From: a virus
Reading direction: 5' to 3' (one strand)
DNA: 29,052 bases
IMG/VR virus record: IMGVR_UViG_3300035698_011799
Coordinates: 1 to 29,052 of that record
The notes beneath the pieces were generated by a model, which was not told the origin of the DNA, searched no databases, and saw only the letters and a list, made by a program, of their open reading frames with translations. The translations under genes and the position numbers were made by a program. The first letter of the stretch is position 1, and every line of letters starts with the position of its first letter. Below are positions 14,601 through 23,349 of this stretch, in pieces.

Positions 14601-15405
14601 AGAACTAACCGCTCTTTTATATGATAAAGAAGGTAAATTAAAAGAAGATGCAGCAACATTGTTGATAGAAAGCGATGCTACCAGAGTTACTAGGCTTAAA
14701 GAAGAAAGCACTACTAAATTTAATGACGGCCATGCTAAAGGAAAAAGCGAAAGTTTAAGTAAACAAGAAAAGGATTTTAAAGAAAAAACAGGTTTTGTTT
14801 CTGATTTAACAGGTAATGATTTGTATATTGCTTATGCTGATAGCCTAAAAACAACTATAAAAATTACTGATGATGATATTAAAAAGCATCCTTTATTTTT
14901 ATCGCTTGAAACATCTTCAGTTCCAAAAGAAGATTATCAGAAGATAATGGATGATTTTGATAATTATAAAAAGGATCAAACCAAAGGAACTGTTCTAAAA
15001 GATGTTCAAACAGATGCTTGGAGTGATACATTAAAACGTAATCCAAATATTGAAAAAGGTGTTGTTGGGGAACAGCGTAGAAAAGACTTTCTTGAAAAAT
15101 TGGGTGAATATGATTATGAAATAGTTAATAACGAGAAGATAGTATTGAAAGATGGTAAAAGGTTAGAAACGCCACATGGAGCTTTAATAAATTTTAATTC
15201 ATTTGTGGAAGGTTTAGCAAATAAACATTTTACATTTGCAGCACAGAACTCTAAAGAAAGTGCTGGAAACCATAATAAAAATACAGGTACACCTCAAATA
15301 CCAACAAATAAAGCTGAGTATTCGAGAATGGTAGCTGAAGCAAAAACACCAGAGGAGAGAATTGCCATTAAACAGGCATACGATAGTGCAAGAGGAGCAA
15401 ACTAA
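14539..15405 (+). CDS. Probable capsid scaffolding protein
   Basis: The 288-residue protein directly precedes the major capsid gene, is highly charged and helical, has no cysteines, and contains long K/E/D-rich stretches (GKSESLSKQEKDFKEK; EDYQKIMDDFDNYKKD). Those are the features of scaffolds that template the prohead and are then removed. No protease domain or catalytic triad is seen. The ATG at 14539 lies 62 bases inside the previous gene; M15 at 14581 is an alternative with better spacing. The C-terminus AKTPEERIAIKQAYDSARGA resembles scaffold tails that touch capsid subunits. Confidence 0.7.
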   Translation: MATEKEVLLSLTTKMLNKTDEELTALLYDKEGKLKEDAATLLIESDATRVTRLKEESTTKFNDGHAKGKSESLSKQEKDFKEKTGFVSDLTGNDLYIAYADSLKTTIKITDDDIKKHPLFLSLETSSVPKEDYQKIMDDFDNYKKDQTKGTVLKDVQTDAWSDTLKRNPNIEKGVVGEQRRKDFLEKLGEYDYEIVNNEKIVLKDGKRLETPHGALINFNSFVEGLANKHFTFAAQNSKESAGNHNKNTGTPQIPTNKAEYSRMVAEAKTPEERIAIKQAYDSARGAN

Positions 15406-15435
15406 AAATTTGCTATGGTGAGTTCGCAACTACTC

Positions 15436-15483
15436 TTTTAAAAAGTTGATGCAAATTATTTATTTTTAATTAACTTTTTAAAA
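15436..15483 (+). repeat. 12-bp perfect inverted repeat in the capsid gene leader
   Basis: TTTTAAAAAGTT (15436-15447) is the exact reverse complement of AACTTTTTAAAA (15472-15483), with a 24-base loop. It ends 10 bases before the ATG of the major capsid gene. As RNA it would form an AU-rich hairpin in the leader. No type A or B promoter is clear in this gap. Confidence 0.65.
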
Positions 15484-15493
15484 CAAAAAAATT

Positions 15494-16513
15494 ATGAGTA
15501 CAACCGCAGGTTACTTTGATGAAACCATTTTGACGGACATTCGGGTGAAAGCCGATGAGATAATGTTCGATGATAGAATTAAACAACAGTTTGTACCAGA
15601 TGTAGATATTTTTAAAGCTATTTCTGCTGTACAAACTGCAACAGTATATCCAAGCAAGGCACGTAACAAAATAGTTGGTGTTGATGTAATGTGGCAAAAT
15701 GTTTGTGGACAGTCCGCAGAAACTAATGTTACATGTGAAATTGGTGGAGCTAAATCCTCTACTAATATTAAGGATTATGACTTATCATTTGAAAGAATGG
15801 TTAAGTTTACTGAAGATGAAGCTGACTTTATTGATAACGAATTTGATATTGAAACAGCAATAGCTAAAGATTTACTAAATGCTGATAAAACAATGGCAGA
15901 AGCATTTGCTGTTTATTGTGTTGGTAGAATTAATACTTTTAAAGGTGTTAATACTTTAGGAACTAATGGAAAAGGTGTTGTTGACGGAACTGACACATAC
16001 ATCCTTCCAGCATATTGGGATGCTACTTTAGCAGCCTATTTAAAACGAGTAGAAAAATCAAATAAAATTACAGCTCCCGCTTATGCGAGTGGTCAGAATT
16101 TATTTGAACAAATGTTTGTTGCAGAAGCAAAAAGAAGCAACGCAGATGGTAAAGGTGATGCTATTCTTTATAACGGAATGAGATTTTACTTTGATCTTGT
16201 AAACATTGATGCTGTTAATAGCACCGATTTAGTTACATATATGTTATCTTCAGGTTCTTTAGCCTTAGCTAGTAGAAATCTTAATCCCGATGTACCAGAA
16301 GTAGTTAATGGAGTTTTTACTCGTTATACTATGAATAGTAAGTTTATACCAAACATGAAATACGATGTATTTTATGATAATGACTGTACAACTAATGATT
16401 TGATTCAACATAATTTTAAAATCAAATTAGTAGCTGATTTATTTAATAACCCAACTGGATGTGACGACCATAATACAGGAGTTCTTTCATTCATTTGTGG
16501 CGCACCAGCGTAA
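15494..16513 (+). CDS. Major capsid protein
   Basis: The 339-residue protein sits after the scaffold and before a strong terminator, the usual place of the major capsid gene. The sequence is balanced in composition, with long regular alpha/beta stretches: a helical N-terminal arm (YFDETILTDIRVKADEIMFD), an E-loop-like part with VTCEIGGAKSS, a helix FDIETAIAKDLLNADKTMAE typical of the spine, and a beta-rich C-terminus ending in cysteines. This fits an HK97-type capsid subunit, though no diagnostic motif was read. It has a separate leader with an inverted repeat. Confidence rests on position, size and composition. Confidence 0.8.
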   Translation: MSTTAGYFDETILTDIRVKADEIMFDDRIKQQFVPDVDIFKAISAVQTATVYPSKARNKIVGVDVMWQNVCGQSAETNVTCEIGGAKSSTNIKDYDLSFERMVKFTEDEADFIDNEFDIETAIAKDLLNADKTMAEAFAVYCVGRINTFKGVNTLGTNGKGVVDGTDTYILPAYWDATLAAYLKRVEKSNKITAPAYASGQNLFEQMFVAEAKRSNADGKGDAILYNGMRFYFDLVNIDAVNSTDLVTYMLSSGSLALASRNLNPDVPEVVNGVFTRYTMNSKFIPNMKYDVFYDNDCTTNDLIQHNFKIKLVADLFNNPTGCDDHNTGVLSFICGAPA

Positions 16514-16534
16514 TCATTAAATTGAACTAATATT

Positions 16535-16569
16535 AAAAGCCTAACAAAATAAATGTTAGGCTTTTTTTT
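16535..16569 (+). terminator. Intrinsic terminator after the capsid gene
   Basis: AAAAGCCTAACA (16535-16546) pairs with TGTTAGGCTTTT (16554-16565) around a 7-base loop, and eight T in total follow C16561. It is the strongest terminator in the window. Its T tract is shared with the upstream part of the next promoter. Confidence 0.92.
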
Positions 16570-16607
16570 ATGGTTATTTTTTAATGATATTTTATGTTGT
16601 ACTTTTA
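16564..16607 (+). promoter_or_regulatory. Type B promoter of the connector-tail operon
   Basis: GTTATTTTTT begins at 16573 and GTTG precedes TACTTTTA (16600-16607), in the same register as the promoters at 15-51 and 26909-26943. There is no TTG at -33, and the last base of the -7 box is A, not G. It lies directly against the terminator and leads to the ATG at 16638. Confidence 0.6.
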
Positions 16608-16637
16608 CTCTATAATTATTTAAAAAAAAATAAAAAG

Positions 16638-17720
16638 ATGTCAATAAATTTAGACTGTTTTGATAATATTATAGGTTTATCAAGAACCGCATGTGCTTGT
16701 TACGAAGCAGTGCCTACGAAAATATCCAACTCTGGATTATATCTTGATGAGTTGTCTGGATTAAGAAGAATTTCATCTTTATTAAATTGTGAAACAGGTA
16801 GTGATATTTGGAATTATTTTAGTAATGCCAGAGATCAAGCTATTTTATCTTTTAAAGGAGACTTTAATGGATTAGCGGCTTCTCAATATACTTTAAGAAG
16901 AAAACCGTTTTATGGTAAAATTGGTAAACAAAAAAACACTAAAACATTAGACACTTTAACTACAGGTAATTATGTAGGGGTAAGACTTAAATGTGCTAAT
17001 ATTGTATCAGGGGAATTGGTACTAAATAAGGTTACTACCTTAATGAATAGCGTTGGTGCTATTACCTTATATATATATAATAATCTTAATGAATTAGTTG
17101 ATTCGGTATCCTTAATCACTTCAGCTGGTGTAACCGAAAACAATATTACAAATATAACACTACCTTTAGAAAACAGCTATGCTGATAATATGGAATATTT
17201 TTTAATATTCAAACTAGATAGCACTATTTATCCTAAAAACAACGAAAATTCCGACACAAGTAATTTATTTTACAGAAGTAACGCTCCCGATAGAACTTAT
17301 GGATGGAGTGATTACTTAACAGTAGAGGGTGTTAATATGTCAGATATTTCAGATTTATCTGATATTACTGGAACTTCGTCTTATTTAATGTATGGACTTA
17401 TATTAGATATAACTCTTAGGTGTAAAATAGGTGAGTTGCTTTGTAAAGATAGCTTAGATTTTGAAGCTAATCCTTTAGCAATGGTGTTATCACATACTAT
17501 AAGATATAAAGCTGCTTCGCTTCTATTACAAGATATTTTAAGAAGCCCTCAGTTAAATATTGACACTATAACAAACAAAGATCAAGTAAGGGCGGATATT
17601 GACACTTACGAAGAAAAATATGAAGGGTTATTATCTTACATAGTTGATAATGTAGATATAACAAACAATGATTGTTTTATGTGTAAGCATAGTATGGGTG
17701 TAGATGGTATTTTATCATAA
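16638..17720 (+). CDS. Virion structural protein, probable head-tail connector
   Basis: The 360-residue protein is the first gene after the capsid. Residues 1-100 are mixed, about 107-235 are beta-rich (VGVRLKCANIVSGELVLNKV; AITLYIYNN), like a carbohydrate-binding or jelly-roll insert, and 265-340 are helical (VLSHTIRYKAASLLLQDILR; ADIDTYEEKYEGLLSYIVDN), like adaptor proteins. It ends with FMCKHSMG. An adaptor or neck function is inferred from position. The frame extends upstream to an ATG at 16584, but that start lies in the promoter, so 16638 is chosen. It overlaps the next gene by one base. Confidence 0.7.
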   Translation: MSINLDCFDNIIGLSRTACACYEAVPTKISNSGLYLDELSGLRRISSLLNCETGSDIWNYFSNARDQAILSFKGDFNGLAASQYTLRRKPFYGKIGKQKNTKTLDTLTTGNYVGVRLKCANIVSGELVLNKVTTLMNSVGAITLYIYNNLNELVDSVSLITSAGVTENNITNITLPLENSYADNMEYFLIFKLDSTIYPKNNENSDTSNLFYRSNAPDRTYGWSDYLTVEGVNMSDISDLSDITGTSSYLMYGLILDITLRCKIGELLCKDSLDFEANPLAMVLSHTIRYKAASLLLQDILRSPQLNIDTITNKDQVRADIDTYEEKYEGLLSYIVDNVDITNNDCFMCKHSMGVDGILS

Positions 17721-18202
17721 TGGACAAGTTTTTTGATTATATAGCTAATTTTAAGGTTACTGTGGATACTTTACATCCAGCGGTTGTTGCTTTTATGGAA
17801 CAGGAAGCTCAAAAACTTTCGGTAACTATAAAAGAAAGGACTATTTCTGGTAAGAGTGAAACAGGTGGCTCATTTTCACCTTATACAAGTAAAAGTCATA
17901 GAGCAAAACGAAGAAAAGCTGGTTTAGGCACTTCTAATAAGAATTTCAAGTTTACAGGTGCTATGTGGAATAATTTTAACTTAAATTCAGAAAAAACTAT
18001 TTCAGAACCGAATAAGGTAACTGTTGTTATTGGGTTTAATGATAATAAAGCTAATAAAATTGCTTCAGGGCATGATAGTGTTGAAAAAAGACGTGGTACG
18101 GTAGCTAGTTCTATTATAAGCCCTTCTAAAAATGAGACAGGTGTGTTTTGGAATAAGGTTAATAAATTTATAAGTGATTATTTGAAAAAGAATGGTATAT
18201 GA
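17720..18202 (+). CDS. Tail-completion protein (virion morphogenesis/HK97 gp10-like)
   Basis: The 160-residue protein has a helical start, then TGGSFSPYTSKSHRAKRRKA (47-66), then FKFTGAMWNNF (77-87) and a beta-rich end. The order G-x-F-x-x-Y ... K ... TG-x-M-x-x-x is typical of phage virion morphogenesis and HK97 gp10-like proteins, which complete the tail or its junction with the head. It is basic (pI clearly high). It overlaps its neighbours by 1 and 4 bases, so translation is coupled. Confidence 0.65.
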   Translation: MDKFFDYIANFKVTVDTLHPAVVAFMEQEAQKLSVTIKERTISGKSETGGSFSPYTSKSHRAKRRKAGLGTSNKNFKFTGAMWNNFNLNSEKTISEPNKVTVVIGFNDNKANKIASGHDSVEKRRGTVASSIISPSKNETGVFWNKVNKFISDYLKKNGI

Positions 18203-18786
18203 TAAGTAAAATAGCAAATCTTTTGAAAGATAAAATTTCATCTGTTACTTGGGTAGAAACTATAGGTGGATTGGCAAAAGCTACAAAAACAGCAGGGTTA
18301 AATGATACTGAAATTATAATTCCTACTTGTAAGAATGTATCTTCCGCTTGTGATAATAGTGATTTAAAATCATTAGTGCCTACTAGTGTGAAAAAGAGTG
18401 TTTTGTTTTTTGAAGCCGAACCCGCAATAGCTGAAAAAAATATGATTAATCATGTTGAATGGAGTGTTAATATAAAACTTCTTGTATGGGTTAATTATAA
18501 GTTAATAGATCAAGATATGGTAGAACCCAGTAGATTAATATTGGATATATTACATAATATGCCAACAATTCTACCAAATATACCAAACTATCTTAATGGT
18601 ATGGTTTTAGAATATGTAGGACAAAATGAAAATAAAGAAGATATGTTTAATAAATATACATTTTTTGAAAAAGAAACTCAATATGTTACATATCCCTATG
18701 ATTGTTTTTCATTAACATTTAACGTATCTTTTAGAACGCCTAAAACATGTTTAGATGACACAGAATTAGATCCGATAGTATGTTAA
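18199..18786 (+). CDS. Putative tail terminator protein
   Basis: The 195-residue protein follows the gp10-like gene, where tail terminators usually lie. It has an alpha/beta mix with a strand VEWSVNIKLLVWVNYKL (about 86-102), a helix SRLILDILHNM, and a final strand CFSLTFNVSF, compatible with the ring-forming tail terminator fold. Four cysteines are scattered, with no motif. The assignment is positional and tentative. It overlaps the next gene by 7 bases. Confidence 0.5.
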   Translation: MISKIANLLKDKISSVTWVETIGGLAKATKTAGLNDTEIIIPTCKNVSSACDNSDLKSLVPTSVKKSVLFFEAEPAIAEKNMINHVEWSVNIKLLVWVNYKLIDQDMVEPSRLILDILHNMPTILPNIPNYLNGMVLEYVGQNENKEDMFNKYTFFEKETQYVTYPYDCFSLTFNVSFRTPKTCLDDTELDPIVC

Positions 18787-19091
18787 GTATAGAACAAATA
18801 TTTTTATCATTTCAAATAGCTGTATTGGCATGGGTTTATACAGAAATATTGACTGAACCTAAAGAGGTATTGGGTTGGTGGTGTAAATGGTTACACAAGG
18901 TAATTAAGAATGAATTTTTATTAAAACCATTATGTGATTGCCCATATTGTGTAGCAGGGCAGTTATCTTTGTGGGGATATTTATATTTTAATTGGGATAC
19001 TTATAATTTTGTAAGTCACTTATTATTTATAGGTATGGGTATTTTTATGATAGTATTATTAAAAACAACAAAAAGGATAATAAATGAATAA
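18780..19091 (+). CDS. Small membrane protein with CxCPYC motif
   Basis: The 103-residue protein has hydrophobic helices at about 7-24 (IFLSFQIAVLAWVYTEIL) and 78-95 (VSHLLFIGMGIFMIVLLK), with a third weaker stretch at 60-72. Between them is C52-D-C54-P-Y-C57-V-A-G-Q. The CPYC/CxxC with GQ resembles small membrane proteins seen in Bacteroidetes prophages, whose role is not established. It lies where the major tail tube gene would be expected. Holin or entry function is possible, but there is no endolysin beside it. Confidence 0.65.
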   Translation: MLSIEQIFLSFQIAVLAWVYTEILTEPKEVLGWWCKWLHKVIKNEFLLKPLCDCPYCVAGQLSLWGYLYFNWDTYNFVSHLLFIGMGIFMIVLLKTTKRIINE

Positions 19092-19599
19092 GGAATTAAA
19101 ACACATTTCTCTTGATGCAAAGTCTTTTAAGGCTAACGGAAATGAGTATTTTATAAAAAATACTTTAAATATCAAGAGATTTAGGGAATGGGAGAAGTTA
19201 GAAAATCACTTTGCATTTGGTAAATCTTTTAAGGAAATTTATGATGACTTAAAAAACTGCGTAGAGTTTGCTAATAAAGGTAAAACTATTGAGGCTTGGA
19301 ATATCATTTTAAATTTAATGGAAGGAATTGGTAATAAATTAGAAGATAAACAACATCCAGCTTTATTAGCTTGTACTTTGTTTATGGTTACTAAAGATGA
19401 AGATTTAACCCAATGGGATGAATTCTTTGCAGAGCAAAAGATTTCTGATTGGGAGAAGGAGGGGATCGCAATGGCTGATTTTTTTCGCTTTTCGGCAAAT
19501 TTCGCAACAGACTTTATACCAATTTACGAGGAAATTTCTCAAAATACTTTAATGGAAAAAGTGAAGAAGGAATTAGACTCTATAAAGAAAGATGTATAA
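19084..19599 (+). CDS. Tail assembly chaperone, short form (gpG-like)
   Basis: The 171-residue helical protein ends before the tape measure gene, the place of lambda gpG/gpGT-type chaperones. The downstream stretch 19600-19754 has no start codon but is open in the -1 frame, giving a gpT-like extension (separate entry). It starts 8 bases inside the upstream gene. Helices such as IEAWNIILNLMEGIGNKL and EWEKLENHF suit a coat for the tape measure. It assists tail-tube assembly around the tape measure. Confidence 0.8.
   Translation: MNKELKHISLDAKSFKANGNEYFIKNTLNIKRFREWEKLENHFAFGKSFKEIYDDLKNCVEFANKGKTIEAWNIILNLMEGIGNKLEDKQHPALLACTLFMVTKDEDLTQWDEFFAEQKISDWEKEGIAMADFFRFSANFATDFIPIYEEISQNTLMEKVKKELDSIKKDV
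19479..19485 (+). other. Slippery heptamer T_TTT_TTT for -1 frameshift
   Basis: Seven T lie at 19479-19485. In the chaperone frame they read as the last base of GAT, then TTT TTT, the X_XXY_YYZ arrangement, followed by CGC. It is the only canonical heptamer in the window where both frames are open (19449-19599). Slipping back one base leads into the -1 frame that stays open to 19754. Confidence 0.7.
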
Positions 19600-19754
19600 A
19601 ATCTGACCTTTTTTGGGCGGATTTGTTGACTAAGATAGCTTCTCAAGGTGCTTTGAGTTATTTTGAGTTACAAGTATTGGATATTAATGAGTTTTTTTTA
19701 TTAGTTGTGAATTACGAAAACCAAGCTAATAAACAAAAACAAAAACAGAAATAA
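19485..19754 (+). CDS. Tail assembly chaperone -1 extension (gpT-like)
   Basis: In the -1 frame, 89 codons run from the slippery site to a TAA at 19752-19754, one base before the tape measure ATG. The part beyond the short-form stop reads KSDLFWADLLTKIASQGALS and then YFELQVLDINEFFLLVV, with the aromatic helix pattern of gpT-type domains that recruit the tail tube protein, and ends in KQKQKQK. With the first 134 codons of the short form it gives a 223-residue long form. There is no ATG that would start it independently. Confidence 0.75.
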   Translation, partial: SLFGKFRNRLYTNLRGNFSKYFNGKSEEGIRLYKERCIKSDLFWADLLTKIASQGALSYFELQVLDINEFFLLVVNYENQANKQKQKQK

Positions 19755-19755
19755 A

Positions 19756-22700
19756 ATGCCACAAGTTGAACTAACAGCAATGGTTGACCAATTGGTCAAT
19801 TTAAAACAACAGTTACAGAGTTTAAATACTGTTGCGGGTAATTTTAAGAAACAATTACAGGATGTTGGTAATCAAGGGTATAAACAATTAACAACTGAAA
19901 GTCAGCTATTAAATAATAAGCTTCGTAAAGAATTAAGTATCCTTCAGCAGTTAATAATATTAAGACAAAAGGCTAAAAAAGGATATAATACAGCAGAGGA
20001 TATTAGACAGCTTAAAGCTATAGAAAAAAAAGTTAAGGAAATTAATAAAGAAAGAATAGCTGTTAAAAAATTAGATACTGAATTAAAGAAAAATGCTTCC
20101 GTAAACAAACAAGTTGCTAGTACTAATAATAGAGTAGCAGCTTCTCAAAACAGAGTTACTAAATCTACTCAGAAATCAAACATGATATTTAGGCAACTAA
20201 GAGGGGTAATGTTATCTACTTTTGGAGCGTATGCTGTTATTGGGGGAATAAAAAATACTATAAATATAATTAAGGATTTTGAACTTGCAATGGCTAAAGT
20301 TAGAGCTATTACGGGAGCTACAAGTAAAGAGATTGATATATTATCTCGTTCTGCTATTAGTTTAAGCTCTGGAAGTATTTTTGATGCAAAAACCATAGCA
20401 ACACTACAAGTTCAATTAGCTAAATTAGGGTTTTCCGTTCAAGAAATTGCTAACTCAACAGAGGGTGTTCTTAAATTAGCAACAGCAGCAGGTGAGGAGT
20501 TAGCACCAGCAGCAGCTTTATTGGCATCTACTTTAAGAGGGTTTAATTTAGAAGCGATAGAAACAGAAAGAGTTGCTAATATAATGGGTAAAGCATTTAC
20601 TACTTCAGCTTTAGATTTGGCTAGATTCAAGGAATCTATAAAATATATTGCCCCTATTGCATATAATTTAGGTATAACCGTTGATGAAACAGCATCTTTA
20701 TTAGGTAAGTTAGCAGACCAGCAAATTTATGGTTCTTTAGCTGGTACTGGTTTAAGAAATATAATGATAGCAATGTCGGACACTAGCGGGAAATTAGCAG
20801 CTAGAGTAGGGTTTGCAGTTAGAAATTTTGATGACTTAGTTAAAGCATTAAGGATTTTAAGCACAGAGGGTGTTACATTATCTGATGTTTTACAACTTGT
20901 AGATAAAAGAGCCTCGTCTGCATTTTTAGGGTTATTAGAAAATGTAGATGCACTAGAGGAATATCAGAAGGAATTAAAAAATTCAAGCGGTGATATTGAC
21001 GAAATGGCAAATATTCAACTAGAAACATTATCTGGTAAATTAGATATAGCAACAAATAAATGGAAGTCTTTTGTATTAGAAATAGATAAAGGAGATGGAG
21101 TTATATCTAAATCCCTGAAGTTTGTAGCTGATTCTTTTGGTGACTTCTTTTTAAGAGCCGGGGGTAACTTTAAAGAATTTTATTTATTTGAGGATCTTAA
21201 AGAGGGATTTGATTTACAATCAGAAAATAAAAGTTTAGAAGAAACACTGAGATTATTAGAACAATTAGGTTCTTCTAAAATGTCTAAAAATATTGTAGGT
21301 GGAGAGGAGTTTACAACACTTATAGACTATAAACCCTTCCTTGACTGGCAGAAGAAGATATATTCAGAGATTTATAATGAAATGTATAAAGTAGGGGGAT
21401 TGTTGGATGAGATAAAAGATACCGAGGAAGAATACTTTAAAGGTGGATTATCTTTAGAGGATGCTAGAAAAAAATCAATTAAAGAGTATTTAGATTTACA
21501 TAAAGGATTGCTTGTAGAATATGAATTAGAGCAAGAAGGTATAAATAAAAATACTACTCTTATAGATACAGCGGGTGTAAAAAGAAAAGCACAGCTAAAG
21601 TTTCAAATAAAGAGCGAGGAATTAAGAGTTAAAAACGCTGAAAAAGCATTAAATGTATGGAGTAAAAGTGAAATATCAATTAATGAAGTGCAGGAAAAAA
21701 TAGATCAATTAACTGAGGCACAAAGAGCTTTGTCTATTGTAGCTGAAGAAAAAGGACTTCCAACTCTTACAAAAGAAGGACAAAAGGCTTATGATATAAT
21801 ACAAAAAGATATAGATAAATATCAGGAATTTTTAAAATTACTTAAAAAAGATACAGGTGTAGATAAAAAAATAAAAGAAGCATATGATTTACTTAAAAAA
21901 GAAGTCAAAAGTAATAAAAAATTACTAAAAGCTAAATACGAACTTGCTGAAGCTGAATTAGAATTAATAAAAGATACTAAAGAAAAAGAAACTAAACTTT
22001 CTGAACTTGGGCTTAAATATAAAAATGATGTTTTACTTCAAGAAGTAAGGTTAGTAAAAGGTAATGCTACTGAAATCGAAGCAATAGGGGTAGAAAAAGA
22101 AAAAAATTATCAAGAACACTTAAATAATCTTTTAGAAATAAACGGTAATTCTATAGATGCTGTAATTGAAGTAGAAAAACTTAAAAATGATAAATTAAAA
22201 TCTGAAGGTAAAAAGGTTTTTGCTGAAAAAAAAGCACAGTGGGAAAAAGATGGTGATACTGAAGTTGAAATAAGAAGAAAAACAGCTATTGAAAAAGCAA
22301 AATTAGATCAAGAGATGTTAGAGGCAGAAGTAGCAGTAGCACAAATGGAATTAATGTTAAGAAGCAATGGAACTAACGCAACCGCTGAAGAAATTGAACA
22401 GTTAAAATTAAAAGTAGATAATTTAATAATTCAACTTGAGGCTGCTGGTGTAAAAGTTAAAATGTTAGAAGGTAAACCACCTGAACTTGCTGGTTGGGAT
22501 AAACTCGTAGATGATTTAAAAAACAACGCAGAAAAATTTGCACCCGTTATGGGTAGTATTGTAGATGCCTATGGAAGTATAGCAGATGCAGCAGTTGATA
22601 AATCAGAAAGAATTGTAGATGCTTTAAATACACAAGTGTCAGAACAACAAAACGCATTAGAAATAGAAATGCGTTTATCTGCACAAGGTCTTGCAAATAA

Positions 22701-23349
22701 TGTAAATGTAAGGAAAAAAGAGTTAGAAGATGCTAAAAAAGCAAGGGATCAATCATTAAAAGATAGAGAAAAAGCACTTAAAAGGCAAGAATATATTGAG
22801 AGTGTATCTCAGTCTATAAATTTAGCAAGTACAGCATCTATTCTTTTAAAAGATTATGTTGGCAAAATTCCTGTTGTTGGATTAGTATTAGGTATAATTG
22901 CAATAGCAACACTATTACAAGCATTTAAGGGCTTTAAATCAGATGCTTCTGCTTTAACAAAATATGAAAAAGGTGGACGGGAAGTATTACAAGGTAATAG
23001 CCATCAAAATGGTGGAATATCTTTAGGTGGCAATAGAGAAGCACAAGGCGGTGAGATGGTATCAATATTTAATAGAAGTGCTACCAAAAAGCACCAACCC
23101 CTAATAGCTGATTTAACTAATGCTATAAATAAAGATAAATTAGATGTGTTTTTAAATCAAGGTGCATTTGAAAAGGTTAATGATTCTAATATTAATGTAA
23201 GCCAAAGCGTAAACCTTGATGATAGCAAGCAGATAAATAAAATGAATGTTTTATTATCTAAAAACCTAAAACAAAGAAATATTAGATTTGAAGGAAATAA
23301 AAGAATTGAAAAATTTGGTAGTAGAACACGAATTATAATAACAAATTAA
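19756..23349 (+). CDS. Tail tape measure protein
   Basis: The 1197-residue protein begins with a coiled-coil region (about 1-130), then the tape-measure core at about 145-445 (FRQLRGVMLSTFGAYAVIGG; FELAMAKVRAITGATSKEID; later LLGKLADQQIYGSLAGTGLR), then long charged coiled coils (about 600-960). A hydrophobic segment lies at about 1036-1057 (GKIPVVGLVLGIIAIATLLQ). The C-terminal GGREVLQGNSHQNGGISLGG and EAQGGEMVSIFNRSA is a small domain often seen at the end of such proteins. Length sets the tail length, at about 1.5 angstrom per residue of helix, so a tail of roughly 150-180 nm if all is stretched. Its ATG follows the gpT stop by one base. Confidence 0.93.
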   Translation: MPQVELTAMVDQLVNLKQQLQSLNTVAGNFKKQLQDVGNQGYKQLTTESQLLNNKLRKELSILQQLIILRQKAKKGYNTAEDIRQLKAIEKKVKEINKERIAVKKLDTELKKNASVNKQVASTNNRVAASQNRVTKSTQKSNMIFRQLRGVMLSTFGAYAVIGGIKNTINIIKDFELAMAKVRAITGATSKEIDILSRSAISLSSGSIFDAKTIATLQVQLAKLGFSVQEIANSTEGVLKLATAAGEELAPAAALLASTLRGFNLEAIETERVANIMGKAFTTSALDLARFKESIKYIAPIAYNLGITVDETASLLGKLADQQIYGSLAGTGLRNIMIAMSDTSGKLAARVGFAVRNFDDLVKALRILSTEGVTLSDVLQLVDKRASSAFLGLLENVDALEEYQKELKNSSGDIDEMANIQLETLSGKLDIATNKWKSFVLEIDKGDGVISKSLKFVADSFGDFFLRAGGNFKEFYLFEDLKEGFDLQSENKSLEETLRLLEQLGSSKMSKNIVGGEEFTTLIDYKPFLDWQKKIYSEIYNEMYKVGGLLDEIKDTEEEYFKGGLSLEDARKKSIKEYLDLHKGLLVEYELEQEGINKNTTLIDTAGVKRKAQLKFQIKSEELRVKNAEKALNVWSKSEISINEVQEKIDQLTEAQRALSIVAEEKGLPTLTKEGQKAYDIIQKDIDKYQEFLKLLKKDTGVDKKIKEAYDLLKKEVKSNKKLLKAKYELAEAELELIKDTKEKETKLSELGLKYKNDVLLQEVRLVKGNATEIEAIGVEKEKNYQEHLNNLLEINGNSIDAVIEVEKLKNDKLKSEGKKVFAEKKAQWEKDGDTEVEIRRKTAIEKAKLDQEMLEAEVAVAQMELMLRSNGTNATAEEIEQLKLKVDNLIIQLEAAGVKVKMLEGKPPELAGWDKLVDDLKNNAEKFAPVMGSIVDAYGSIADAAVDKSERIVDALNTQVSEQQNALEIEMRLSAQGLANNVNVRKKELEDAKKARDQSLKDREKALKRQEYIESVSQSINLASTASILLKDYVGKIPVVGLVLGIIAIATLLQAFKGFKSDASALTKYEKGGREVLQGNSHQNGGISLGGNREAQGGEMVSIFNRSATKKHQPLIADLTNAINKDKLDVFLNQGAFEKVNDSNINVSQSVNLDDSKQINKMNVLLSKNLKQRNIRFEGNKRIEKFGSRTRIIITN

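Noticed and set aside
14306-14711. Overlapping long reverse-strand open frames over the head operon
   Set aside because: They are shadows of the + strand genes in AT-rich DNA, with low-complexity Ser/Phe/Leu-rich products and no promoter or start context; the + frames carry the sensible proteins.
16584-16637. Upstream start for the connector gene
   Set aside because: The extra 18 residues would be encoded by promoter sequence, with the start upstream of the -7 box; ATG 16638 follows a normal A-rich leader.
19584-19590. A_AAG_AAA as a second frameshift site
   Set aside because: It does not obey X_XXY_YYZ (after slipping, AAA pairs with GAA poorly), whereas T_TTT_TTT does.
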